Shown in pieces: positions 12,100 through 22,791 of a stretch of DNA of 64,000 nt (positions within the stretch are counted from its first letter, which is position 1; each line of letters opens with the position of its first letter). The notes beneath the pieces are model-generated. The model searched no databases, had not been told where the DNA came from, and was given only the letters and a program-made list of their open reading frames with translations. Source of the stretch: Dendrophyllia cribrosa (lineage: Eukaryota > Cnidaria > Anthozoa > Scleractinia > Dendrophylliidae); contig JAJLRJ010000001.1 of NCBI GenBank assembly GCA_024195265.1, positions 9,211,585 through 9,275,584 of the forward strand, read 5' to 3'. The position numbers and the translations under genes are program-made.

Positions 12100-12335
12100 T
12101 TAAGAAACATTTTTGATATTTAGTTTCCTTTTTAACTCGTTAATACGCGAAGCGTTGAACGAGTTATAGCAGACGGGGACAAATATACAAATGTTCAATC
12201 CTTCATCACTCAGCTGTAAACCTTTCTTGGTAATTCCGCTGACCAGCGCATAAGGCTTGCGCATATATTTTGTCAGAAAACGTTCCTGATTATGCCCGTT
12301 CCAAATGCGATATGTAAAGGTCACCTGCCTTACCC
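12100..12335 (-). CDS. Unidentified open exon-like frame
   Basis: A 78-codon frame (TFTYRIWNGHNQERFLTKYM … KRKLNIKNVS) follows a possible acceptor (GGTAAGGCAG). It has a protein-like composition, ends at TAA, and matches no family I recognise. It could be a transposon exon. Confidence 0.25.
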
Positions 12336-12448
12336 ATGGGGACGGCGTTAGAAGGGGGGGGGGGGGGGGGGGGGGGGGAGGGTGGGGATTAGACGTACAG
12401 TTATAAACAGAAACATTAACGAATCAAACAAAAAAGGATATTATTATC

Positions 12449-12910
12449 TTGCTACCTTATTTAGGTTTACATAGCAACCAAATCTCCAAACGTCTTAAAT
12501 CTTGTGTATACAATTTTTACTCTTGTGTCAACCTTAAAATTATTTTTCAAAACACTCGCCGCATCAAATCTTTTTTCCCATACAAGGACCGCTTGAATCG
12601 TTCTCAACAGTCTAAAGTTATTTACAAAGCCAGTTGTTGGGATTGTGAAGAATTTTACATTGGTAAAACTAAACGACGGCTTCATGATAGAAAAACTGAG
12701 CATTTTAAGGCCCTCGCTAAGCATGACCGCACATCAGCCATTGCTGACCATGTCAACACCACTGGACATAACATCAAGTGGGATCATTTTGATATCTTAG
12801 CGTCGGGTAAAACTGATTTCCACTGTAAAATCAAAGAAACATTGTTTATACAAGAACTGAAGCCAGCTTTTAATGCAAACGTCAGTAGCGAGAAGCTGAT
12901 GCTTTATTAA
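12449..12910 (+). pseudogene. Penelope-like element: GIY-YIG endonuclease remnant
   Basis: The 153-residue frame encodes VIYKASCWDCEEFYIGKTKRRLHDRKTEH, the linker plus GIY-YIG core of PLEs, then HVNTTGHNIKWDHFDIL and a conserved KETLFIQELKP tail before TAA. The upstream RT is absent; a G tract at about 12352–12378 lies near the 5' truncation. The sequence differs from the PLE at 39738, so it is another family. The 3' region ends near 13050 with a hairpin followed by GAAACGTC. Confidence 0.85.
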
Positions 12911-13033
12911 TTAGCTGTTTCTTTTTATAGATTAACTGTTAAGTTTTGTACTTAATCTCGGTCCCAGTCCCTTTTCAATACTATATAAGTATAGTTTTCA
13001 ACACTGTAACGGTCACTTTTGAAATTGTATGTA

Positions 13034-13053
13034 GTAGCATACGAAACGTCAAG
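13034..13053 (+). ncRNA. Degenerate hammerhead-like 3' end of PLE
   Basis: Stem GTATG/CATAC is followed by GAAACGTC as in hammerhead stem II and the second core strand, but the first core strand (CUGANGA) is degraded upstream. The position after the PLE coding end fits. Confidence 0.35.
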
Positions 13054-13109
13054 TTTTATCAAAAATGAATAAGTTCAATATGTTTATCACCGCGGTTTGT
13101 GTTATACTT

Positions 13110-13645
13110 CTTATCAAAATAGACGTACAGTGTTTGGGGGAGGGGTAGGTGGAGCAAAACGCGTAGGAGAGGGTAGGGTCCGAAGGTTGTTTCGTATTCA
13201 CGAGTTGGCTCATAGGAGAGAGGGGAGGAGAGGGGGGGAGAGTGGGGGGGGGGGGGGTGGGGGGTTGGACGTAAAGTGTTGGGGGGAGGGGTAGGTGGAG
13301 AGCAAAACGCGTATGAGAGGGTAGGGTCCAAAGGTTGTTTCGTATTCACGAGTTGGTTCATAGAAGGGAGGGGAGGGTGGGGGGGGGGGGGGTGTGGGGA
13401 GTTGGACGTAGAGTGTTGGGGTGAGGGGTAGGTGGAGAGCAAAACGCGTAGGAGAGGGTAGGGGCCGAAGGTTGTTTCGTATTCATGAGTTGGCTCATAG
13501 GAGGGAGGGGAGGGTGGGGAGGGGGGGGGGGGGGGGAGTTGGACGTAGAGTGTTTGGGGGAGGGGTAGGTGGAGCAAAACACGTAGGAGAGGGTAGGGTC
13601 CAAAGGTTGTTTCGTATTCATGAGTTGGCTCGTAGGCGCCTTTTG
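13110..13645. repeat. G-rich minisatellite, about four copies
   Basis: Units of about 130–150 bp hold GTTGTTTCGTATTCA(C/T)GAG, G runs of 10–18, GTTGGACGTA and GCAAAACGCGTAGGAGAG. Unit length varies with the G runs. The proline/glycine-rich frames across it are artefacts. Confidence 0.8.
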
Positions 13646-13770
13646 ATTTATAATTTTATTTTATTTTACAACTGTAAATCTATATTCATCAGTCTTACGT
13701 ATCACCGTCATTACGCAAGGTATTTCTCTTTGTCTTTTTATAACCACGCATACCCAACGTAAATTTTCCT

Positions 13771-13816
13771 CATTGTACCTGAAGAAGGCTTGTTAGGCCA
13801 ACCGAAATATAGTACC
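13771..13816 (+). ncRNA. Possible hammerhead-like motif of another PLE tail
   Basis: CTGAAGA (13779–13785) is followed by a GGCTT/AGGCC hairpin and GAAA (13804–13807), with GTAC on both sides able to form a short stem I. The canonical GAAAC-GTC is altered. Confidence 0.4.
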
Positions 13817-14330
13817 CAAAAAACTAAAAATCTGCTTTTACCGTATACGTTATTTATCGCCTCTTCCCCCAGTACTCGGCTATAACGGTGACGGAGAGGT
13901 GCGAATGAGGCCAAATTGTTAGACCCCAAAAATGTTCTATTAGGCTAAAACCAGACCCCCAAAATCTCCATTGGCCCAGAACGCATTACCCCGGCATAAC
14001 CTCTTTGCATAAAAGGGTTACGCTTTTTAACGACCCACAAGCTAGAAGTCCTCACCAAAATCTTTCACCCCACAAAAGTCACCTCAAAACAGTCCTCATA
14101 TCGCGAATTTCAAAACCAAAAACGGTCTTCGCACCTCTTTGTCACTATTATACCTGAGTCCTCCACCCCACCTCCCACCCCCACCCCTCCATAAAGCATT
14201 ATAGCATTTTTTAAGATACCCCTCATTGGCGGTTGCAATGATGACATGTCCCCGATGATTTCCGAAGATTTCCGAGGAGGATTAGAAGATGCTTCGATTG
14301 TAGACCAACATGGTAGCTAACGTGAAGAAA

Positions 14331-14550
14331 TTGATATCTTCACTGTGAATAGTAAAGATAAAATTGATATCTTTACTCTTCACAGTGAAGATAAAATTGA
14401 TATCTTCACCGCTCTTCACAGTGAAGATAAAATTGATATCTTCACTCTTCACAGTGAAGATAAAATTAATATCTTCACTCTTCACAGTGAAGATAAAATT
14501 GATATCTTCACTCTTCACAGTGAAGATAAAATTGATATCTTCACTCTTCA
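14331..14550. repeat. 33-bp tandem repeat with internal dyads
   Basis: About six units of TTCACAGTGAAGATAAAATT + GATATCTTCACTC run head to tail; one unit has a 3-bp expansion. TTCACAGTGAA and GAAGATA…TATCTTC are inverted within each unit. All frames are open on both strands because the period is a multiple of three. Confidence 0.85.
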
Positions 14551-14559
14551 TAAGCTGGA

Positions 14560-15430
14560 GCAAAATATTGGGCAGCGTGACAGAAAAAATCAGAGATCAG
14601 CTATAGGAATTGATCGAAGGGAAGCAATATTCGAACCAGATTGTTTGCCCCCCGTGGAATCGACAGGTTTGATTTTTTATCTGGTTTTGGAGACCAGCTA
14701 CTACACAAAACCGCAGTTTCAAGCATTCGGAAGCTTGCAAGCCTTTTGTTACAACCAAATGGTTTCTGGATTCATTGCAATGTTCATTTTGCCTACCGGT
14801 AGGCAAAAAAATTGGCTGCGCGATACAAACGTCTGTGAAATTTGCCGACTTTGCGGAGCTATATCTCCACTATTTTAAAAGATATCGCTTTTAAACTCGG
14901 CCACCTTACTAATTTTGAGATGCTTTTTCCAGTAGTGTCGATGGATTTTTGCTATCTGGCCAATATAAAAATTTGGAAAAACCGTGATAAGGCCTATAGG
15001 GTATCATTTACCGCGAAACTGATCAGTTGCGTGAATAATAGTCCAGACAAGGTTTACTGGCAAATGGCATTTAAAAATCGGTACGGCGGGCAGTACGGCA
15101 TTTTTACTGACCCCTGTAATTAGTGTTAAATAATAACTGGAAAATAGCGAGTCTGGAATAGGTCTAGGATAGGGTAGGGTTTTCGGTGTTTAGTCCAGAA
15201 TAGGGTTGCAAAATGCAGCTAAAATGGTCTAGTATAGGTTAAGGGTCTCAGAGTCGCAGCGGCATTTTACCTGAAGTACTAGGAAAATACAGCTGTTGTA
15301 TACAAGAAAGCACTTTCTGAGTACCCAACCTCCTGGGTTGTTTGGACTCAAGATAGCGTGACATAAAGACGCGGCAAACCGTGACATTCATTGAGCCGAG
15401 CCTGCATTCAGCTTCGCGGTTTGGTTCCGG
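14560..15430. other. No gene recognised
   Basis: Low-copy-looking sequence with a G/T-rich part at 15145–15245 (GGTCTAGGATAGGGTAGGG). It leads into the region shared by both gasdermin-like units at 15434. Confidence 0.4.
14788..14809. repeat. Perfect 22-bp palindrome
   Basis: TTTTGCCTACCGGTAGGCAA plus AA is exactly self-complementary. No function is assigned. Confidence 0.6.
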
Positions 15431-15552
15431 GATAAAGATCTTCGGACAACGGTAAAAATTCTGACTTTTATTTCGACGATTTCTCATGAAATGTGGTTTG
15501 TTTCTTCTTCTTTTTCTTCTTCCATCTACCTCAATTGATGATTTTTCTCTAG

Positions 15553-15595
15553 GTTAATTTGTTGAAGAGAGAACACACGTTTTCAAGCGAGAAAT
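15553..15595 (+). other. Putative 5'UTR exon of gasdermin-like copy A
   Basis: A 43-nt segment lies between an acceptor (TTTTTCTCTAG) and a consensus donor (GTAAGTAC). The same segment, same length and same borders recur at 39019–39061 before copy B. It has no ATG. The first coding exon of each copy begins with an acceptor directly before its ATG, so an upstream non-coding exon is required. Similarity between the copies covers about 15434–15690 and 38922–39150. The transcription start is not determined. Confidence 0.5.
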
Positions 15596-15705
15596 GTAAG
15601 TACCCTGTCTGAAGTACGTATAACGTTTGATTTCGATTTCGATGCATGTTTCATGCGCCAGCAATAATACGGTGTAGTTCGGCGATGAGCCTTTTATAAT
15701 ACGTC

Positions 15706-15852
15706 ATGTAATATATCAAACATGAGACACAGTGTTTCATCACAAGATCAAACACTGAGAAGAGAGTTGAAAATACGACGCGCAGCGGAGTATTTTTGAC
15801 GAACTTCGAGGTGTTTGATCTTGTGATGAAATACTGTGTCGAATGTTTGATA
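15706..15852. mobile_element. Palindromic element (ATATCAAACAT ends)
   Basis: Arms containing GTTTCATCACAAGATCAAAC and its complement surround a CGACGCGCAGCGGAG centre. A related worn copy is at 17305–17455. Confidence 0.7.
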
Positions 15853-15859
15853 TTACTTC

Positions 15860-18849
15860 TCAAACAAAATGATTTTAGAAGGAGAAATTAAGGATGCAAA
15901 AATGAGGAGTGTTTCATCTGATTTCCAAACACTCATTAAACATTAATTTCCTTTGTATTTTCTTCATGAATTATTAATGAGTTTGAGAAGGTAGCTGTAA
16001 ATAATGAAATTATGTGGTTAAGCTTAAATGGGCTATGTCACCGTTCTTAGTGTTCCTTTAAAAGGCCAAAAGAAATATTTATGTGTGTGGATACCGGAAA
16101 ATCTGAAAAATCAAGAAAAATAATGGTGTAGTTTTGTTTCAATTAAATTATTCTGACGAGCTACTTAAGCTTGGGTTGATGGAAATGGATTGCAATTTAA
16201 AAAATTGTCCAATTTTTTTTTTTGAAGTTTATCGCCTTGTGCCTTGGAGCCCTCCTTGGAGAAGTTGCTAAAACTCTGGGTAAAATTGACTAATAGCTCC
16301 CCAAAATCTCAGGTTCATTAATATTCACTTCAAAAATTTACTTGATATCTTTTGGGGCAGTTGGTTTGAGCCAACAAAGTTGAAAATCCCCACAACATAG
16401 TTCCTTAGCCCTCATGGCGGGCGTAAACGGGGAGGGGGGAGGGGGCGCAAAAAAGGAGAGGAGGAGAAGGGAAGGAACGCCTGCTATAAGAACCGGGCTA
16501 GTTGCATTACGCCCACAGATTTCCTTGCAATTGAATTATGTCAACTGTCAATACGTTCACCAATCAGAAACTGGCACATGCTTTTTCGTATAAATGACGT
16601 CATGCAGGAATTTAGGATGTTTACTGCCCAGCACGAATTAGCCGATTAGGATTTTGCGGCCGCCAGCAACCCCAGAAATGAAGAAATGGGGGTCTTTATT
16701 GCAGGCCTCCTTTCCCTCTTTCCCCAGTTCCCCTCTCCCGATGCCTGCTACGCAGGCTAAGTTCCTTTAAGTATATATAAAAATATTGCTGTTTTTTCTT
16801 ATCTGTAAATGCTCTAGAAAAACTTAACATAACTTTTGGGATCTTTAATAGTGTAGCTTTTTGTAGCTTAATTTGCTTTTAATATGTTATTTAGTCAGTT
16901 CTTATGCTATATATAAGGTATATAAAGTTCTTCTAGTATTAGCAAGCTGTTGATAAATAGAGAAGTGACATATCAATTTAACTTTGATGAAGAAAGTTTA
17001 AGAACTGTACACCATCTTGTTGTGTGACAACAGTTTTTTGTGATGGTCTTTAAGTCATATAATACATGTAATGACCTACTTAACATGACACGGGTGGCAT
17101 TTACCAGAAGTTATATAATCCAATGTGACCAATTAGGCAACTACTTGTCATCAGCTTTGTTCCCAGTCATGCTCGGCGCATAATATAATATTTTATGACG
17201 TTCACCCATCGAGCTGAATGGGAATTTTTGCCAAGCTTGATCTATAAGTTCTTTTTGCTTGGTAAGTGCATTGTTGAATCCTGGAAAGAAGGCTAACTTG
17301 TCATGTAATACATCAAACACAAGGAAGAGTGTTTGAGCAGAATAAAAATTAAAAAATTAGGTTTAAATCTTCAGAGGCTTAAAAAATGAGGTGCAGCTGA
17401 GTTTTTTAACCCATACCACTTTGAGATGTTTGGATACCTGATAAAACACTCTTTTACAGGCCTGTAACAAGGCTAAAATAACTGGGGGGAGCAAATTGGC
17501 CAAGCAAAGCTACCCCCCCCCCCCTCTCCATTAAAAAAATTATATTATAGGCAGTAAGGAGTTTAAAATAAGCAACAACAATATGGCGAAAGCTACCAGA
17601 ATGTCAAAAAAGCAATACCTATGTAGTATCAGCAAAACAAGAACTCTGCATTTTGGTACATTTCTTTGCTGCCCCTGTCACGTAATATATATGGAGGTGG
17701 TGTAAACACATGACAACAAATTTTTCTTTGTCTTTTTAAACTTGGAACTAGTTCTTAAGAATCTGACAGCAGAATTTGCCTACAATTAAACAAATTTAGT
17801 GAGTTAACACTGACTATTAAAGTTTGTGAAATTAAAATTGGCACATTAATTGTTATTTAACTTCAAAAAATTCTGGAGGGGCTCGAGTTCCCCCTTGCTC
17901 CTCTCCCTGCTGCGGGCCGTGAATTTTGAGTGTTTAAATTGCTTCATATGAAACTGCGGAGAAAACGAAGGAATAGAATCGCTAAATTAAAATCTATGCT
18001 TAAATTAAGACCAGGTACAAATGTATGAGCCTAAAAGCGTGCCATTTGTTTCAAAATATTTTTATTTTATAGGTGACATGTTTCTGTTGTTGCATTTTAC
18101 AAAATTGTGCTGTATTTTTGCAGGATTTAATGACTTTTTCTACCACTTTCATTTTTTTCTGCACTGGTTCAGCTCTGATCTTCACAGTGCAAAGACTACC
18201 TACCTTAATGAACTGTTTTCAACCTGGATGAATTGTCATCTACATGTACCTTAATGATTATCGATATAGAATTTTCAACTGTGATGAAAGATTGATCTAT
18301 GTTGATACAATTTCCTGCCGTGATAAAATGTTTTTTTTTTTTTGTGAATTAAATTTCTTTCTGAGACCTTTTGTTGAGGTAATTATAGCGCTTTATTAAA
18401 ATCGTTTTTAAGAGCACTAATTCATAAGCCATTAACTGTATACTTTTGATTTTCAAGTTTGATAATTTTCTAATTCAGGTTCAATATATCACTGATGTCC
18501 AGATAATTGGGGATACCTCTAAAAAATATAACAGAATTCTGTTGTGGCCTTGCTTGAAAACATCCATTCTTAATTTACCAAAATTTTTAATGTAATGTTC
18601 TTAAAAAAATGCAATTCTGTTGAGTACTTTGCGAGAACCAACTGCAAAATGAAACAATTAAATTCAATGGTGCTCGAAATGTAAATTAAGCAAAATCAAC
18701 TAAAATCAAATTAAGCAAAATCAAAAAAACAAAGTCAACTCTCAATGACAAGAACTTGAATCTTATTTAATTTTACCTAAACAGTGCACTAGCTAGGTCA
18801 ACCAAAAAGTGAGTAAGAAAGTAGATTAACCACAAAATCATTGGAAAGT
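15860..18849. other. Intron-like sequence of gasdermin-like copy A, no gene seen
   Basis: AT-rich sequence with a worn palindromic element at 17305–17455 and a C run at 17511–17524. I see no coding exon or clear regulatory site. Confidence 0.4.
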
Positions 18850-19221
18850 TACCGAAGTGTGACGTCACACTTGTGAAATTATGGGATTTGATTAGATATT
18901 CGGAAAAGGCATGACGAAAAATGCCCACTTGCCAAAAATCAGCATCTTATTGCAATTTGGGGGTGAGATATTGGCACCGTTTAATGCTCTGATAACTCCA
19001 TACAAACCTTTCTAATTTTTGCCTTGGTTGAATTACGTAATGAACCAAGGCAAAAATTAGAAAGGTTTGTATGGAGTCATCAGAGCATAACGGTGCCAAT
19101 ATCTCACCCCCAAATTGCAATAAGATGCTGATTTTTGGCAAGCGGGCATTTTTCGTCATGCCCTTTCTGAATATCTAATCAAATCCCATAATTTCACAAG
19201 TGTGACGTCATCACTTCGGTA
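18850..19221. mobile_element. Foldback element with ~170-bp arms
   Basis: TACCGAAGTG/CACTTCGGTA ends and near-perfect arms (e.g. TCAGCATCTTATTGCAATTT) surround GGTTGAATTACGTAATGAACC. It can fold into one long hairpin. Confidence 0.85.
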
Positions 19222-19525
19222 CTCTATTATTGCTTGGATTGTATCTTAATAGCTTGCAGAGAAGAACTGAAAACATAAAAGCAAAGTGTCTGGGCCGGAA
19301 ATTACTGAGGTCTGGGAAATATGGTGATATATACACTGTACTTTCGATTAAGATATTACTCCTTCAACTGAATTGACCCTGCCAGGGGGCCAGTCCCAGG
19401 GTTGCTTGTGTCTATTTCGAAATTTCCTCTTATGTGATGCTGTTTCAAAGTTTGCCCATTTTATATCAGTATATAGGCCTTTAATTATTGATGTTGACAG
19501 TTGTTGCTGTTGGTTGTAAGTAAAG

Positions 19526-20712
19526 GAAAGTTCATTTGAAAGGAAAGGGGGGGGCATGAAGATACAGCATCATTTACCTGAAAAAATTCAAAACCCCCCT
19601 GCACGTTTTCATTAAATTTTCAAAGCCCATCTAAACTGCATGACTGAAATTTCATAGCCCCCCCATTGAGTAGGTTGACAATATTTGCCCTCATCATGTG
19701 ACAAGTACCTTAAATTGAATTACGCACTTTTTTTCCAACCGAGATCAACATCCACAGCTTACTAAGGAAGGGCTGAAGTTATCTCTATTGACAAATCAAT
19801 AGAGATAAATATCCTGATATCTTAAAGAGAAACTGGCAGCTCTTCTGAGTTAGTCATTTTACATTGAGACACTGTTGCTGCTCAAGAAAGGAAAAGGGCG
19901 ATCGAAGAGGCGAAAGAAAGAACAAAAAAGAAAGATGGTCAAATGGTAGAAAAATATGGGAATTAAGCAGGCTCAAATGACGGAGGTGCTCCTCGTACCT
20001 TTTAGGGATCAAAATTTGTAGATAGGTACCAGTTAGGGTACGAAAATCTAAAATGACCACCGTTAGAATTATCTTGGTACCTTTTAGGGTATTTGAGCCG
20101 AAAAAATATGACAATATGACGTGTTGTTTAAGAATTGGCACCTCTTAGGGGCAAAAATTATTTTGAGCCACGTCCATCAAACGAGATACTGGTACCTTTT
20201 AGGGTATTTTTTGAACATTTCCGACGAGCACCCCCGTCATTTTTATATTTGAGTCCCCTCCCCCTCCGGATAAAAGCATTGGAGTGTCTCATCCAAATGG
20301 ATGTAATGGATGACCTAGAACAAACTGAGGCATATTTAGCTACGCATATTACTAAGAGCAAGGAAATTGGCCAATGCCAATTATAATGTCAATACACCAT
20401 CAGACTCCTGTGAAGATGATTCCATCAATAAAGAAAACGAAGGCAAAGAGCAGGATATTATAGTATCTGACAATAATTAAAGATCAAATAAAGAAAGTTT
20501 CTAGCATGTTATAGACTAGAAACTTGCTTGTTGTTACTTAAAAGGGGAAAAATAAACATTACGCTGTTCATATCAAGGTACAAATTCTGTGACCCTCCCC
20601 CCTGTGACCTCATCATTTTTCCAGAGCCCCCCTAACACACTCCCCAAACATTTCAGGGCCCCACTCAACATCTTCATCCCCCCCTCCCAATATTAAATGA
20701 ACTTTCCCTAAT
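19526..20712. mobile_element. TIR element, GGAAAGTTCATTT ends
   Basis: Inverted ends GGAAAGTTCATTT enclose G/C-rich subterminal blocks. Inside lies a nested inverted region (about 19965–20265) with repeated GGTACCTTTTAGGG. No recognised ORF. Confidence 0.6.
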
Positions 20713-21304
20713 GATCATGTCGGGCCGAAAGGATTCTTTTTTTAGTGCTCAGTTGCTTAACCTCTTCCCCTGCCCACCTGCCCTGCCCTTGTTTCCCTTG
20801 TCAGAATTTAATACCCTGACAGGGGCCCTTCCAATTGACAAACAAATATTATTGTGATGTGAATTCATGATCACGATTTCAGAATAATGCCAAGTTAACC
20901 TGAACTGAATATGTTACAAAGATGTAACTGAAATGACATTGTTACTGTCTGAAATTACTCCTGACTGGTTATTGAAGTTCCTTCTCTTTTCTCTTTCACA
21001 TATTCACAGGCCATCCTAAGCCCTGCGGGTTTCTGACAAGCATGTAAATAATTTTCTTCTCTAAACAAGTCATTTGTCAGTCCAGGGACAATTATATTAA
21101 CCTGACAAGAATTAGACAGTCCGGTCGGGCAATTTTGTTTCGCATAGTTACGTTTATCTTTACTGAATATCATGAGTGCTTGGCCGGTGTTCGCAGCTGT
21201 ATGCTATAGGAACGTTTTCCATGTTTCACACTGGAGAGAAAAAATTTTATGTCTGAATTTTATTGTAGCAGAACTACCCAGTCCGTCTGGTTAAGCTTAC
21301 ACCA

Positions 21305-21428
21305 TTTTCGTCCCCAGGGCCGCTTGACCCTCTTAACCGCCGGAGCCTGAGTACGAGGGTCAAGGGCCCTTGACCCTCGTACTCAGGCTCCGGCGGTTAA
21401 GAGGGTCAAGCGGCTCTAGGGACGAGAA
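21305..21428. mobile_element. 124-bp near-perfect palindrome with 13-bp duplication
   Basis: The 62-bp arms are centred on GGTCAAGGGCCCTTGACC. TAAGCTTACACCA flanks both sides (21292–21304, 21429–21441), so it inserted as a unit. Confidence 0.85.
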
Positions 21429-21477
21429 TAAGCTTACACCAGTCAAAATGCCAAATTTACCGGACATTGTCCTACAG

Positions 21478-22155
21478 GGTCGGGTTGTTCAAAGCACGGT
21501 TAAGGTAACCCAGGATTAGCGTCAATTTTTAATCCAGTTAAATAACGAATGAATGAAAATTTTTCTAAACACTTTTTGGCCTTCAGTTTCGACTTTCACT
21601 TAACTTCACCTCTAGCTTAAAATTAGCTTTTGAAAACATTTTTAAACAAGAGAAATTTAATCCTTGGTTAACTTTAAATTCTGGATTAGCGCTAATCGGC
21701 TTTCGAACAACTGGGCCCTGGGCCGCGTTGTTCAAAGCCTGATTAGCACTAATCCTGGATTAACTTCAACAGAACATATGAGTTGTCATGGTAATTAACC
21801 TTGGATTAGTGCTAATCGTCCTTTGAACAACTCGGCCTGGGGGCCGAGTTGTTCAAAGCCTGATTAGCACTAATCCTGGATTAACTGTCAATCTGCTAAT
21901 CAGGCTTTGAACAACTCGGCCCTGGTTGTTCGAAAGCCGATTAACGCTAATCCTGGATTAAACCGAGGATATCATTTCTCTGTTTAAAAATGATTTCAAA
22001 AGGTCATTTGAAGCTAGCAGTGAAGACAAGTTAAAGTCGAAACTGAAGGGCAGAAAACTTTGGAAAATTTTCAATTGTTGAGTTGTTTAACTGGATTCAA
22101 AATTGACGCTATTCCTGGGTTAGACTAATCGTGCTTTGAACAACCCGGCCCAGGC
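21478..22155. repeat. Cluster of GGGTTGTTCAAAG/GATTAGCGCTAATCC elements
   Basis: At least four related pieces, each with GTTGTTC(A/G)AAG and a TGGATTA/TAATCC block, lie in alternating orientation. Part of the cluster is shared with 43428–43858 before gene copy B. Confidence 0.7.
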
Positions 22156-22474
22156 TGTTATTTAACAGCCTTTTAAATAATCTTTTACAATGCACATTCC
22201 ACAGGTCATTAGAATTCCAAACCCAAATGATCCATGTTTTTTATCGAGCTTAAGGATATGTTTTAGACCTTTTAGGCTCATTCTATTAACACTCTATTAG
22301 TCTGCCAACAAAAGGGGTAACAAGTTCACATACAAATGCTAGTATATCGAGTATAATTATTATCACATCACAAAATATAATTGTCCAAGAAGTAAAAATA
22401 TTCTCTTGAAGTTAAATTGTTACAATATAAAGTTGTTTAATAACTAGTCTTGTTCTGTTACGTTTCTCCACCAG

Positions 22475-22791
22475 ATGATTAGAAAATTACTTCGAAAGTT
22501 TGCTGAGGAGAATTTTGGGGATAAAGACGGGAGCTATTTCCCTGTTTATCATGGCAGAATCCAAGAAATAGAACCATTTGCGCTAATGGTAAAGCAGCCT
22601 GTTAGGTCAATTTGGAAACGACCGTTCAAAAAAAATAGGTACACGGTCCTTGCAGGAATGGAAACGTATGTAGTGACGGACAAGAAACAAGAATTTCTGG
22701 ATACCATGAACGAAAAAATAAGAAAAGAAGATGCTAACGTAGAACTACAGGAAGAGGATGAGGAGGATAACGAATTCGAAGGGGCCGCAAG
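22475..22791 (+). CDS. Gasdermin-like copy A, coding exon 1
   Basis: Acceptor TTTCTCCACCAG touches the ATG and the donor is AG|GTAAAT. It has 105 codons plus two bases. It encodes the amphipathic start, a PFALMVKQ strand, the W-x-RP basic patch and an acidic tail (QEEDEEDNE). It has two codons more than exon 1 of copy B. Confidence 0.78.

Noticed and set aside
13059..13762. Proline- or glycine-rich ORFs over the minisatellite
   Set aside because: They come from translated G/C runs in a tandem repeat; frames are open in several registers.
14331..14550. Regular repeats suggesting a CRISPR array
   Set aside because: The units are contiguous without unique spacers, and the window is animal DNA.
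15145..15245. Telomere-like GGGTAGGG sequence
   Set aside because: There is no regular TTAGGG array, only a short G/T-rich passage.
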